Assembly (NCBI GenBank): GCA_963773155.1
Contig: CAVZAB010000007.1
Location: forward strand, 27,902 to 91,901
Origin: CAVZAB01 sp963773155
GTDB lineage: Bacteria > Pseudomonadota > Alphaproteobacteria > Rhizobiales > Beijerinckiaceae
Length of the DNA stretch: 64,000 bases
Direction of reading: 5' to 3'
Positions within the stretch are counted from its first letter, which is position 1. Each line of letters starts with the position of its first letter. Positions 57,347 to 64,000 of this stretch are shown here, piece after piece. The notes under the pieces are model-generated. The model searched no databases. It was not told the origin of the DNA and was given only the letters and a program-made list of their open reading frames with translations. Position numbers and translations under genes: made by a program.

Positions 57347-58825
57347 TCAGCGGCCGTCAGGCGTGCGCAGGCCGAACCACTTGTCCTTGACTTGCTCGTA
57401 ATGAATCTGCGGATCATATCGCTCGACCGGCAGGGCGAGCGTATCGGCCGACAATCGACCGAGGGCAGACAATACGGCATAACCGAAGACAACCCGGTCG
57501 CGCTGGGCGGTGACCAGATTGACCCGCGATGTCAATAGTGTCTGCTGCGCATTAAGGACATCGAGCGTAGTTCTCTGGCCGACCTTTGCTTCCTCCCGCA
57601 CGCCGTTGAGCGCTACCTCGTTGGCGGTCACCTGGGCCTGGACCGACTGAATGACGGCGATCGAATTGGTAAATTGTGCCCAAGAACTGACCGCGTTGGC
57701 CCGGACAAGATCACGTTGAAGATCGGCTTGCAGCCGCGTCTGCCCCAGAACCTCTTTAGCCTGCCTCGTCGAGGCGAAAGTCACGCCACCATCGTAGAGC
57801 GGCATGGTGATGTTGCCGGTGATCGTATAATTGGTGTTGCGCGAACGCGGCAGGCCCTTGGGATCATTGCTGAACAAGGCGCTGCCAGTCAGGTTGGCGG
57901 TCGGATAAAGGCCGGCCTCGGCGATATTGACCCCAAGTGCCGCCGCATCGACGCCATGCAAAGCGGCCTGGATCGACGGATGCTCCGCCTGGGAAATATC
58001 GATCGCCTCGTTCAAGGTCTTCGGCAAAAATCGCTCCGGCGGCTTGGCCGGCTCAAGCCGCTTTGGTTCAACACCGATGACGCGCCGGTAATTGGCGATG
58101 CTCGTCTTGAGATTGGATTCCGCCTGCACCGCCTGCGCCTGGCCGAGGGCAAGGCTCGCTTCGGCCTGGGCGACGTCCGTCCGGGTCACCTCGCCGACTT
58201 TGAACCGGTCGTTCGTCTGCCGCAATTGCTCCTGCAGCACCGTGACGTTATTGCGCGTAAGGCTGAGAATCGCCGTGTCGCGCAGGACATTCATGTAATA
58301 GGTGGCGGCGTCAAAGAGCACATTCTGCTCGGTGTTGCGCATCGTCTCGCGGGCTCCCAGAACCTGCAAATCGGCTTGCCGGACACCATTCATCGTGCGC
58401 CCGCCATTGAACAGGTTCTGGCTGATCTGCAGCCCCGCATCGCGCCCCTGGGAAACCGAATTGCTGACCTTCGGCGGTCGATAGCCATTAACGTGACCAG
58501 TTTGCGGGTCGGTGGGAACAGGATCGAATACCTGGTTGTCACCCAATGTCGCCCGGTTGGCTTGGAAGCCGATATCGGCGACGGCGGCAAGGGATGGCCG
58601 GTACCCCGATTTCTTGATTGCAACATTCTCGTCCTGGGCCCGCACCGCTGCTCGTTGCTGATTGAGGTCGGGATTGCTGTAATAGGCACGCGCCATGGCG
58701 CTGGCGAGGGTCTCGGCCAGGCTTGGTTCCGCGAAAACCACACAAAGCAAGCCGAGACCAACCGCCATATAGCTCGAAGATCGCATTATCTTCGAACCTC
58801 GGTCGATCTTGCGCGAACCAACCAT
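57347..58825 (-). CDS. tolC: TolC-family outer-membrane efflux/type I secretion channel
   Basis: A 492-residue outer-membrane protein: signal peptide (AVGLGLLCVVFAEPSLAETL) and two OEP repeats with ARAYYSNPDLNQQRAAVRAQ, QISQNLFNGGRTMNGVR and DGGVTFASTRQAKEVLGQ, as in TolC. No lipobox, so it is TolC-like rather than OprM-like. The ATG at 58825 lies five bases after GGGGAG; an ATG at 58786 after GAGG is a fair alternative. It is a housekeeping-position gene (pcm-tolC-popZ-valS) and may be the outer-membrane partner for the type I system at 9.4-12.5 kb, whose cluster has no channel gene of its own. Confidence 0.94.
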   Translation of the reverse strand: MVGSRKIDRGSKIMRSSSYMAVGLGLLCVVFAEPSLAETLASAMARAYYSNPDLNQQRAAVRAQDENVAIKKSGYRPSLAAVADIGFQANRATLGDNQVFDPVPTDPQTGHVNGYRPPKVSNSVSQGRDAGLQISQNLFNGGRTMNGVRQADLQVLGARETMRNTEQNVLFDAATYYMNVLRDTAILSLTRNNVTVLQEQLRQTNDRFKVGEVTRTDVAQAEASLALGQAQAVQAESNLKTSIANYRRVIGVEPKRLEPAKPPERFLPKTLNEAIDISQAEHPSIQAALHGVDAAALGVNIAEAGLYPTANLTGSALFSNDPKGLPRSRNTNYTITGNITMPLYDGGVTFASTRQAKEVLGQTRLQADLQRDLVRANAVSSWAQFTNSIAVIQSVQAQVTANEVALNGVREEAKVGQRTTLDVLNAQQTLLTSRVNLVTAQRDRVVFGYAVLSALGRLSADTLALPVERYDPQIHYEQVKDKWFGLRTPDGR

Positions 58826-59084
58826 CACGTCTCCCCAAGACCCGGAACGGGCCAATTCTCTTCATGCCGGCAATTCCAAATACGCCGGAATGTCCCGAAA
58901 AACATCAAACCAGGCAAGGGGTTCGGAGCTTGAAAAAGGAGAGACACCAGATTCCTTGAAAAATCAGCCATAGCCCAGATTTTGGGCGGCGTAAGCTTAC
59001 CCGGCCCGCCCCGGCCCGGCGATAGTCCACACACCCCTCCAACCAGATAAATTCAAATTGACGCAAAAATGCGACACGGTTGTT

Positions 59085-59786
59085 TCAGAAGCGAAATTCG
59101 GGCGCCTGGCGAAATTCGGCCAGAATCGGCGCCGCGGCATTGAACAAGGCACGGGAGCTGGCGCTGCCACCCGATTTGACATAAAGGCGAACCTGCATTG
59201 CCCGATCGCCCTCGGCCGGCACCCGCGCCGGGCCGATCAAGCTGCCGCCTTCGCAAAGTTGGGCGATCAGGGCATCGGGCCGGCGTTCAAAGCCGCCATT
59301 GACGATGATCCGGTCAAAAGGTGCCGCCGAAGGCGCGCCCTCGGCGAGCGGCCCGCTGACCAGAGACACGCCTTTGACGCCCGCCCGACGCAAATTTTCC
59401 TCGACCCGCGCACTTGCCGCCGGATCGGATTCTAGCGCCGTGACCCTGGCGCCAAGTCCGGCGAGAATGGCACTGGTGTAGCCCGAGCCCGCCCCGACAT
59501 CGAGTACCGCTTGGCCAGGAATGATGGCCGCGGCCTGGATCATACGGGCGGTCAACATGGGGGGGAGCATCCAGCGACCGGCGCCAAGGTCAAGGGCACA
59601 ATCGGCATAGGCGACAGCCCGCAGGGGCTCGGGCACGAACCGCTCGCGCGGCAGACTGGCGATAACTGCCAAGATCCCGAGATCGGTCACGTCAAAGGTC
59701 CGGATCTGGCCGTCCAGCATGTGCCGGCGTTGCTCGGCAAAAAGATCGCGGGCCGCATCCTGCATGTCGCGCTCCATTCGGATCAT
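59085..59786 (-). CDS. pcm: Protein-L-isoaspartate O-methyltransferase-family protein
   Basis: A 233-residue SAM-dependent methyltransferase. Motif I is VLDVGAGSGYTSAILAGLG, preceded by the Pcm-type LPRERFVPEPLRAVAYAD and followed by FDRIIVNGGFERRPDALIAQ. This short type lacks some features of true Pcm (the canonical TAAPxxVPxxL is IVNGGFERRP) and sits upstream of tolC in many alphaproteobacteria. Methyl-group acceptor may not be isoaspartate. The start is ATG 59786 or 59777. It lies 7 bases after efp, so the two are co-transcribed. Confidence 0.88.
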   Translation of the reverse strand: MIRMERDMQDAARDLFAEQRRHMLDGQIRTFDVTDLGILAVIASLPRERFVPEPLRAVAYADCALDLGAGRWMLPPMLTARMIQAAAIIPGQAVLDVGAGSGYTSAILAGLGARVTALESDPAASARVEENLRRAGVKGVSLVSGPLAEGAPSAAPFDRIIVNGGFERRPDALIAQLCEGGSLIGPARVPAEGDRAMQVRLYVKSGGSASSRALFNAAAPILAEFRQAPEFRF

Positions 59787-59793
59787 TCGGGAC

Positions 59794-60363
59794 CTAATCC
59801 TTGGCCCGCTCAACATAGGACCCGTCTTCGGTCTGGACGACAACCCGGGTGCCAGCGCTGATGTGCGGTGGCACCATGATCCTTACCCCATTGGCCAGTT
59901 TGGCCGGTTTGTAGGAGGAGGACACGGTCTGGCCTTTCATCACCGGCTCGGTCTCGGTGATCGCAAGCACGACGCGAGGCGGCAATTGTACGGCAACCGG
60001 GACGCCATTGAATAGGCTCAGGATGCATTTCATGTTTTCCTGGAGATAGACGGCCTGGTCGCCCATGACATCCTTGGGGACAGTGACCTGCTCGAAATTC
60101 TCCTGATTCATGAAGGTGTAGCCGTCGCCATCCTCGAAGAGATAGGCATAGTCATGATCCTCGACAAAGGCCCGCTCGACCTGTTCGGTCGTCTTGTATC
60201 GCTCGGAGACTTTGACGCCGTCGCTGAGCCGGCGCATGTCGATCTGGGTAGTCGGCGTGCCCTTGCCTGGATGAAAGCTTTCCGCCGTCAAGACGACATA
60301 AAGCTGGCCGTCCTCCCGTTCGATAATGTTGCCCTTGCGGATCGAGCTTGCGATGACTTTCAC
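59794..60363 (-). CDS. efp: Elongation factor P
   Basis: A 189-residue EF-P. It starts GTG 60363 (KVIASSIRKGNI), with domain I loop HPGKGTP carrying Lys34, the residue modified by EpmA-EpmB. Domains II and III follow (DYAYLFEDGDGYTFMNQE, PVMKGQTVSSSYKPAKLANG, and the end GTRVVVQTEDGSYVERA). It relieves ribosome stalling at polyproline. The divergent neighbour 104 bp away is the modifying enzyme gene epmA, supporting beta-lysylation. GTG was chosen because it matches EF-P N-termini. Confidence 0.95.
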   Translation of the reverse strand: MKVIASSIRKGNIIEREDGQLYVVLTAESFHPGKGTPTTQIDMRRLSDGVKVSERYKTTEQVERAFVEDHDYAYLFEDGDGYTFMNQENFEQVTVPKDVMGDQAVYLQENMKCILSLFNGVPVAVQLPPRVVLAITETEPVMKGQTVSSSYKPAKLANGVRIMVPPHISAGTRVVVQTEDGSYVERAKD

Positions 60364-60467
60364 GAGATGGGTTCCTGTGTGACGGTGGCAATTCGGCGCG
60401 AACAATAGAGATTGACACCCAAAACGCCAGCCAAATCGAAACGCCAGTCAAATCCGAAGGCCCCCCG

Positions 60468-61515
60468 ATGATCGCCGCCTCACCTCACTTTGCCCGGCAC
60501 GTCCATGCCGACCGCCGGCCGCGCCTGATCCTGCGCAACCAATTGGTGGCGGCGGTGCGCCGCTATTTCGAGAGCGAGGGATTTTGCGAAGTCGACCTGC
60601 CAATTCTCCAAATCTCGCCCGGCAACGAGCTGCATTTGCATGCCTTCGCGACCAGGCTCGAGACGGTGGCGGGGCAAGAAACCGACATTTACCTCAATAC
60701 ATCGCCGGAATTCGCGTGCAAGAAGCTCTTGGCCGCCGGCGAAACCCGAATTTTCACCTTTGCCAAGGTCTTCCGCAACCGCGAGCGCAGCGCACTTCAC
60801 CACCCCGAATTTACCCTGCTCGAATGGTATCGTCGCGACGTGGATTACCAACAGGTGATGCTCGACTGCGAAGCCCTGCTTGCCATTGCGGCGCAAGTTG
60901 CCGGGCGCCCGACATTCGACTTCCGCGGCCGCCGGTTCGAGGCCAGTCTGCCAGCCGACCGCTTGAGTGTCGGCGAGGCGTTCCAGCGTCATGCCGGGAT
61001 CGATCTGATGCGCCTGCTTCCAGCCGGGTCCTCGACACTTCAGGCATTTGCGGTAGCCGCCAGATCGGCCGGGGTGCGCTGTGCCGAAATCGGACAGCTG
61101 GTCAGATATATTCAGCCGGGTGCTCGGCGAGCGGATCGAACCCCACCTTGGCAATGGCCGAGCGACCATTCTCTACGATTATCCGCTCGAGGAGGCCGCC
61201 CTCGCCCGCCGCAAGCCTACCGATCCGCGCCTGGCCGAGCGTTTCGAACTGTATGGTTGCGGCGTCGAATTGGCCAATGCTTTCAGCGAATTGACCGATC
61301 CGTTCGAGCAGCGCCAGCGATTTGAGGCGAGCATGCAGCAGCGCCAACAGCTTTACGGCCATCGCTATCCGATCGACGAGGACCTCCTTGCCGCCCTCGC
61401 CGCAATCGACAGCGCCGCGGGAGCCGCCTTGGGATTTGACCGTCTCGCAATGTTGGCAAGCGGTGCCGAACGGATCGAAGATGTGCTCTGGGCGCCGGTC
61501 GCTTCGCCCGATTAG
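60468..61515 (+). CDS. epmA: EF-P beta-lysine ligase EpmA (GenX/PoxA), one apparent frameshift
   Basis: A lysyl-tRNA-synthetase-like catalytic domain without anticodon-binding part, about 348 residues. Motif 2 region TFAKVFRNRERSALHHPEF and FTLLEWYR; the C-terminal part has GVELANAFSELTDPFEQRQR and AALGFDRLAMLASG (motif 3). The frame changes near 61088 (extra A in GCCGAAATCGGACAGC), after which SDSWSDIFSRVLGERIEP continues normally to the stop at 61515. EpmA attaches beta-lysine to Lys34 of EF-P. epmB (the aminomutase) is not in the window. The last 4 bases overlap the end of the convergent channel remnant. Confidence 0.92.
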
Positions 61516-62309
61516 GATGCTGACGCTGGCCGAGCTGCCGCGGCCGCGGCGGCGGCAAAACTATCTGGCCCCGCTCCGCCAACGGTTTGCACCGAAACGG
61601 TGGCGCTCGCAAATTCGATCCCAGCCTCGTCAACAGCATGGAATAGGCGCTTCATGGCCTCGCGCTGGATGTAGCTAGGCATGTTCGGCTTGGCGGCCCA
61701 TGGCCGGGAAAGACCAGGCTGATGAGCCCGTAGCCGACCGTCCAAAGCAGCGCGAACCCAAGCCCATCGAGGCCAAGCAGCCCGAGTTCGGACCAAATCC
61801 AGTGGCGTCCCTCAACGAAACCGGCGATCCGAACCTCGCTGCCGCGCGCAAGACGGCGGAACGCAGCCTCTGCCGCGAGGGCGAGGCCGAGGCAAACCAA
61901 GACCACACTCGCGAAGCCTAGCGGGCCGCGGCCCCGCCGGCGCCTTCGTCGAGAAGGCTAGGTAGCCGGCTCAGTTCGGCAAAGAATTGGGGGTACAGCC
62001 CCAAGGACTAGGAGCGCTTGCGCTCGAAAACGGTCAAATTCCGCGGCAACTCTATCTTCGCCGTCCTCGCTCGCCGTTACCGGCGCGGCCTTGGCCGCCG
62101 GCCGTGCCGTTTCTTCTTCCTTCTTCAGCTTGGCCACCACCGCCGTGCTGATTGCATCGATCCATTGCGCCATCTGCTCCTGGGTCACGCCGGACGGTGG
62201 CGCCAACCCTGGCGGCGTTTGAGACGGCGGCAAGCTAAGCCGCCGCGACGAGCAGCAGCAGAGCGAGCCGGCGTAGAGCAGAGCTAAAATCAGGCGCCGC
62301 CCCCTTCAT
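61512..62309 (-). pseudogene. MscS-family mechanosensitive channel remnant
   Basis: Decayed gene with recognisable pieces in three frames. ATG 62309 after GGGAAACG starts a signal peptide (SSALRRLALLLLLVAAA), then PSGVTQEQMAQWIDAISTAV and FDRFRAQALLVLGAV, a two-helix region (SVVLVCLGLALAAEAAFRRL; GLDGLGFALLWTVGYGLISL) and finally a C-terminal domain PSYIQREAMKRLFHAVDEAG. Large alphaproteobacterial MscS proteins have several more helices, a pore helix and a beta domain between the last two pieces; here they are joined directly, so an internal deletion of perhaps 300 or more codons is inferred. Unlike the other broken genes, this one cannot be repaired by single-base changes. Confidence 0.7.
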
Positions 62310-62423
62310 TTCGTTTCCCGCAATTTTCCGCATGGCTGGCCCGCATTGGCGAACAGCTCTGAGAAACCCTTAAGCCCGGGAGGGGAGCCGAGTCCAAGGG
62401 GCCGGTTGTGACCTCCAATAAGT

Positions 62424-62451
62424 GTGGCGGACCAGTTGCCTGGCCCGCCAC
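62424..62451. terminator. Hairpin downstream of htrA
   Basis: GTGGCGG A CCAG, loop TTGC, CTGG C CCGCCAC: an 11-bp interrupted stem 54 bases past the htrA stop. It lacks a clean T run (ACTTATT follows on the minus strand), so it may be a weak terminator or an mRNA-stabilising hairpin. Confidence 0.4.
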
Positions 62452-62504
62452 TACGTCGCCCTCGTCCCGGGCGCGCCCCGGAACTTGTTACTCCCAGGCC
62501 CGGT

Positions 62505-64000
62505 TTACGACGCCTTTTTCGGGAAAGCGAGCGCGACGAACCGGGAAGCATCGCCGGTTTTGAGGCGCATCAGGACCGACTTACGGCTGTCCCTGCGGGC
62601 CTCATCGAGCGCCGCCTTGACCTGGGCCGGTTCGGTGACCGGCTTGCCGGCGATTTCCAGGATAACGTCGCCCTGGCGAATGCCTTGCTCGGCACCGGCG
62701 CCATTGGGATTGACATTGGTGACAACGACACCTTCCTTGCCAGCGCCATCAACGTCCTTGGCCGGAGCGAGCTGCAGGCCGAAAGAGCCGCCGATCTTGG
62801 TATCTTCCTTATCGGTCTTGGCGATCTTTTCATTCGGCAGCTCGCCGAGCTTGACGCTCGCGGTCTGTTCCTTGCCGTCACGGATGAACGTCAATTTGAC
62901 GCTTTCACCCGGCCGCATTGCGCTGACCCGACGCGACAAGTCCTTTGGATTAGCAACCGGATCGCCGTTGACGGCCGTGATCACGTCACCCGACTTGATG
63001 CCGGCGCCGGCGGCGGGGGCATCCTTTTGCGCCTCCGCGACAAGTGCGCCCTTGGCATCCTTCAATTGCAGGTTGTCAGCCAGTTCGGCAGTCACCGGCT
63101 GGATCTGAACCCCAATGAACCCACGAGTGACCTCGCCCTTGTCCTTCAAGGCGGCGACGACGCCTGTCACTGTGTCGGCGGGAATGTCAAAGGCAATGCC
63201 GACGCTGCCACCGGACGGCGAGAATATCGCGGTGTTGACGCCAACGACTTCACCGCTTGCATTGAAGGTCGGACCACCGGAATTGCCGCGGTTGACCGGC
63301 GCGTCGATCTGGAGGAAGTCGTCGTAGGGGCCAGCTCCGATATCGCGACCGCGGGCCGAGACGATGCCAGCGGTTGCGGTGCCGCCGAGACCGAACGGAT
63401 TGCCCATTGCAACCACCCAATCGCCAACTCGAGGCGAGGTCTTGGCAAAGCCGACATAGGTGAACGTTCCGCCCTCCTTGACTTTAAGTAGCGCCAGATC
63501 AGTCTTCGGGTCGCGGCCGACGATTTTCGCGTCGAGGACGCGACCATCGTCCATGGTCACCGAGACTTCGGTGGCGTGATCAATGACGTGATTGTTAGTG
63601 ACGATATAGCCATCGGCCGAAACGAAGAAGCCAGAACCGACCGCCTGGCCAAATTGCTTGTGCGGCCGGCCGGGCATGCCGGGCATTTGGCCGTCGCCGA
63701 AGCGCTTGAAGAACTTATCGATGCCCGGCGGCAGATCGGGCATGGTGTCGCTGTCGCCATCTTCCCCGTCAGTCATTGCGACGTTTTCGATCTTGACCTT
63801 GACCGAGACCACGGCAGGGCGGACCTTTTCAATCAGATCGGCAAAGGATAGTTGCGCGGCGACGGGCGCCAGGACCTGGCCGCCGCCTGCCGGCTGCAAG
63901 GAAACGGTGCCCTCGGCAAAAGCTGTGCCAAGCGCCAGCGCACATGCACCGGCCAAGAGCCCAGCTCGCAATCCTGGCAAAGCTATGGTGCGATTATGAA
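62505..64000 (-). CDS. DegP/HtrA-type periplasmic serine protease, N-terminus cut by window edge
   Basis: At least 491 residues. Signal-like segment (GLLAGACALALGTAFA), S1C protease domain with triad His131 (NNHVID), Asp161 (KTDLALLK) and Ser234 (GNSGGP) counted from the TTG at 63980, then two PDZ domains (about 290-375 and 400-490). It degrades or refolds misfolded envelope proteins. The frame is open beyond 63980 to the edge (HNRTIA-LPGLRAG) and no convincing start with a ribosome-binding site is inside the window, so the true start is probably outside. No clear preceding gene is visible. Confidence 0.93.
   Translation of the reverse strand, partial: HNRTIALPGLRAGLLAGACALALGTAFAEGTVSLQPAGGGQVLAPVAAQLSFADLIEKVRPAVVSVKVKIENVAMTDGEDGDSDTMPDLPPGIDKFFKRFGDGQMPGMPGRPHKQFGQAVGSGFFVSADGYIVTNNHVIDHATEVSVTMDDGRVLDAKIVGRDPKTDLALLKVKEGGTFTYVGFAKTSPRVGDWVVAMGNPFGLGGTATAGIVSARGRDIGAGPYDDFLQIDAPVNRGNSGGPTFNASGEVVGVNTAIFSPSGGSVGIAFDIPADTVTGVVAALKDKGEVTRGFIGVQIQPVTAELADNLQLKDAKGALVAEAQKDAPAAGAGIKSGDVITAVNGDPVANPKDLSRRVSAMRPGESVKLTFIRDGKEQTASVKLGELPNEKIAKTDKEDTKIGGSFGLQLAPAKDVDGAGKEGVVVTNVNPNGAGAEQGIRQGDVILEIAGKPVTEPAQVKAALDEARRDSRKSVLMRLKTGDASRFVALAFPKKAS

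Overview
The window reads as chromosome of a GC-rich alphaproteobacterium. I infer this from the gene set: phosphatidylcholine synthase (Pcs), a PopZ/DUF2497 protein upstream of valS in the order pcm-tolC-popZ-valS, an ExoR-like periplasmic Sel1 protein, and tightly packed operons with 4-base ATGA overlaps. I cannot name a genus. Roughly 45 genes are supported. No rRNA, tRNA, CRISPR array, insertion sequence or phage was seen.

Layout. 0.1-9.1 kb: a small membrane protein, an unusual LivH-type permease with a lipoprotein-like N-terminus, a YedK/HMCES-type DNA-protein crosslink protein, and an operon livHMGF-pcaBC that links an ABC importer to protocatechuate breakdown, then an L,D-transpeptidase lipoprotein. 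9.2-29.2 kb is the standout region. It holds a type I secretion ATPase and its membrane fusion protein, a CHASE2-adenylate cyclase and, convergent to them, a giant (about 14.4 kb) repeat protein. From its N-terminus that protein has a FecR domain, a Pro/Gly-rich linker, 20 tandem Ig-like repeats of 282 bp, a beta-helix segment of 588-bp repeats, a detached Ig-like repeat, and a second beta-helix segment of 696-bp near-identical repeats. It is the obvious candidate cargo of the type I system. The housekeeping-type tolC at 57.3-58.8 kb could supply the outer-membrane channel. 29.2-36.1 kb: a trypsin-like protease homologue, two glycosyltransferases, an asparagine-synthetase-type amidotransferase, a GNAT acetyltransferase, an HdeD membrane protein and a TPR protein. 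36.1-44.8 kb: rimO, a bidirectional terminator, then a likely operon pcs-terC-qor-ABC nucleoside-type importer. 45-48 kb: a UbiH-family hydroxylase, a lipid A-type acyltransferase and xthA. 48-51 kb: a second FecR/CHASE2-cyclase pair. 51-64 kb: exoR-like, ilvD, valS, popZ, tolC, pcm, efp, epmA, a decayed MscS-type channel gene and a DegP/HtrA protease cut by the window edge.

Two themes deserve attention. First, a FecR domain and a CHASE2-cyclase occur together twice (12.5-29.1 kb and 48.0-51.0 kb), which suggests a periplasmic sensing module tied to cAMP and, at the first locus, to secretion of a giant adhesin. Second, single-base indels interrupt many conserved genes (ilvD three times, epmA, the acyltransferase, an ABC permease, the TPR gene, the protease, and a dozen sites in the Ig-like array). 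This looks more like uncorrected long-read errors than wholesale gene decay, so broken genes here should be treated as probably intact in the organism, with the exception of the MscS-like gene, which also lacks its core.
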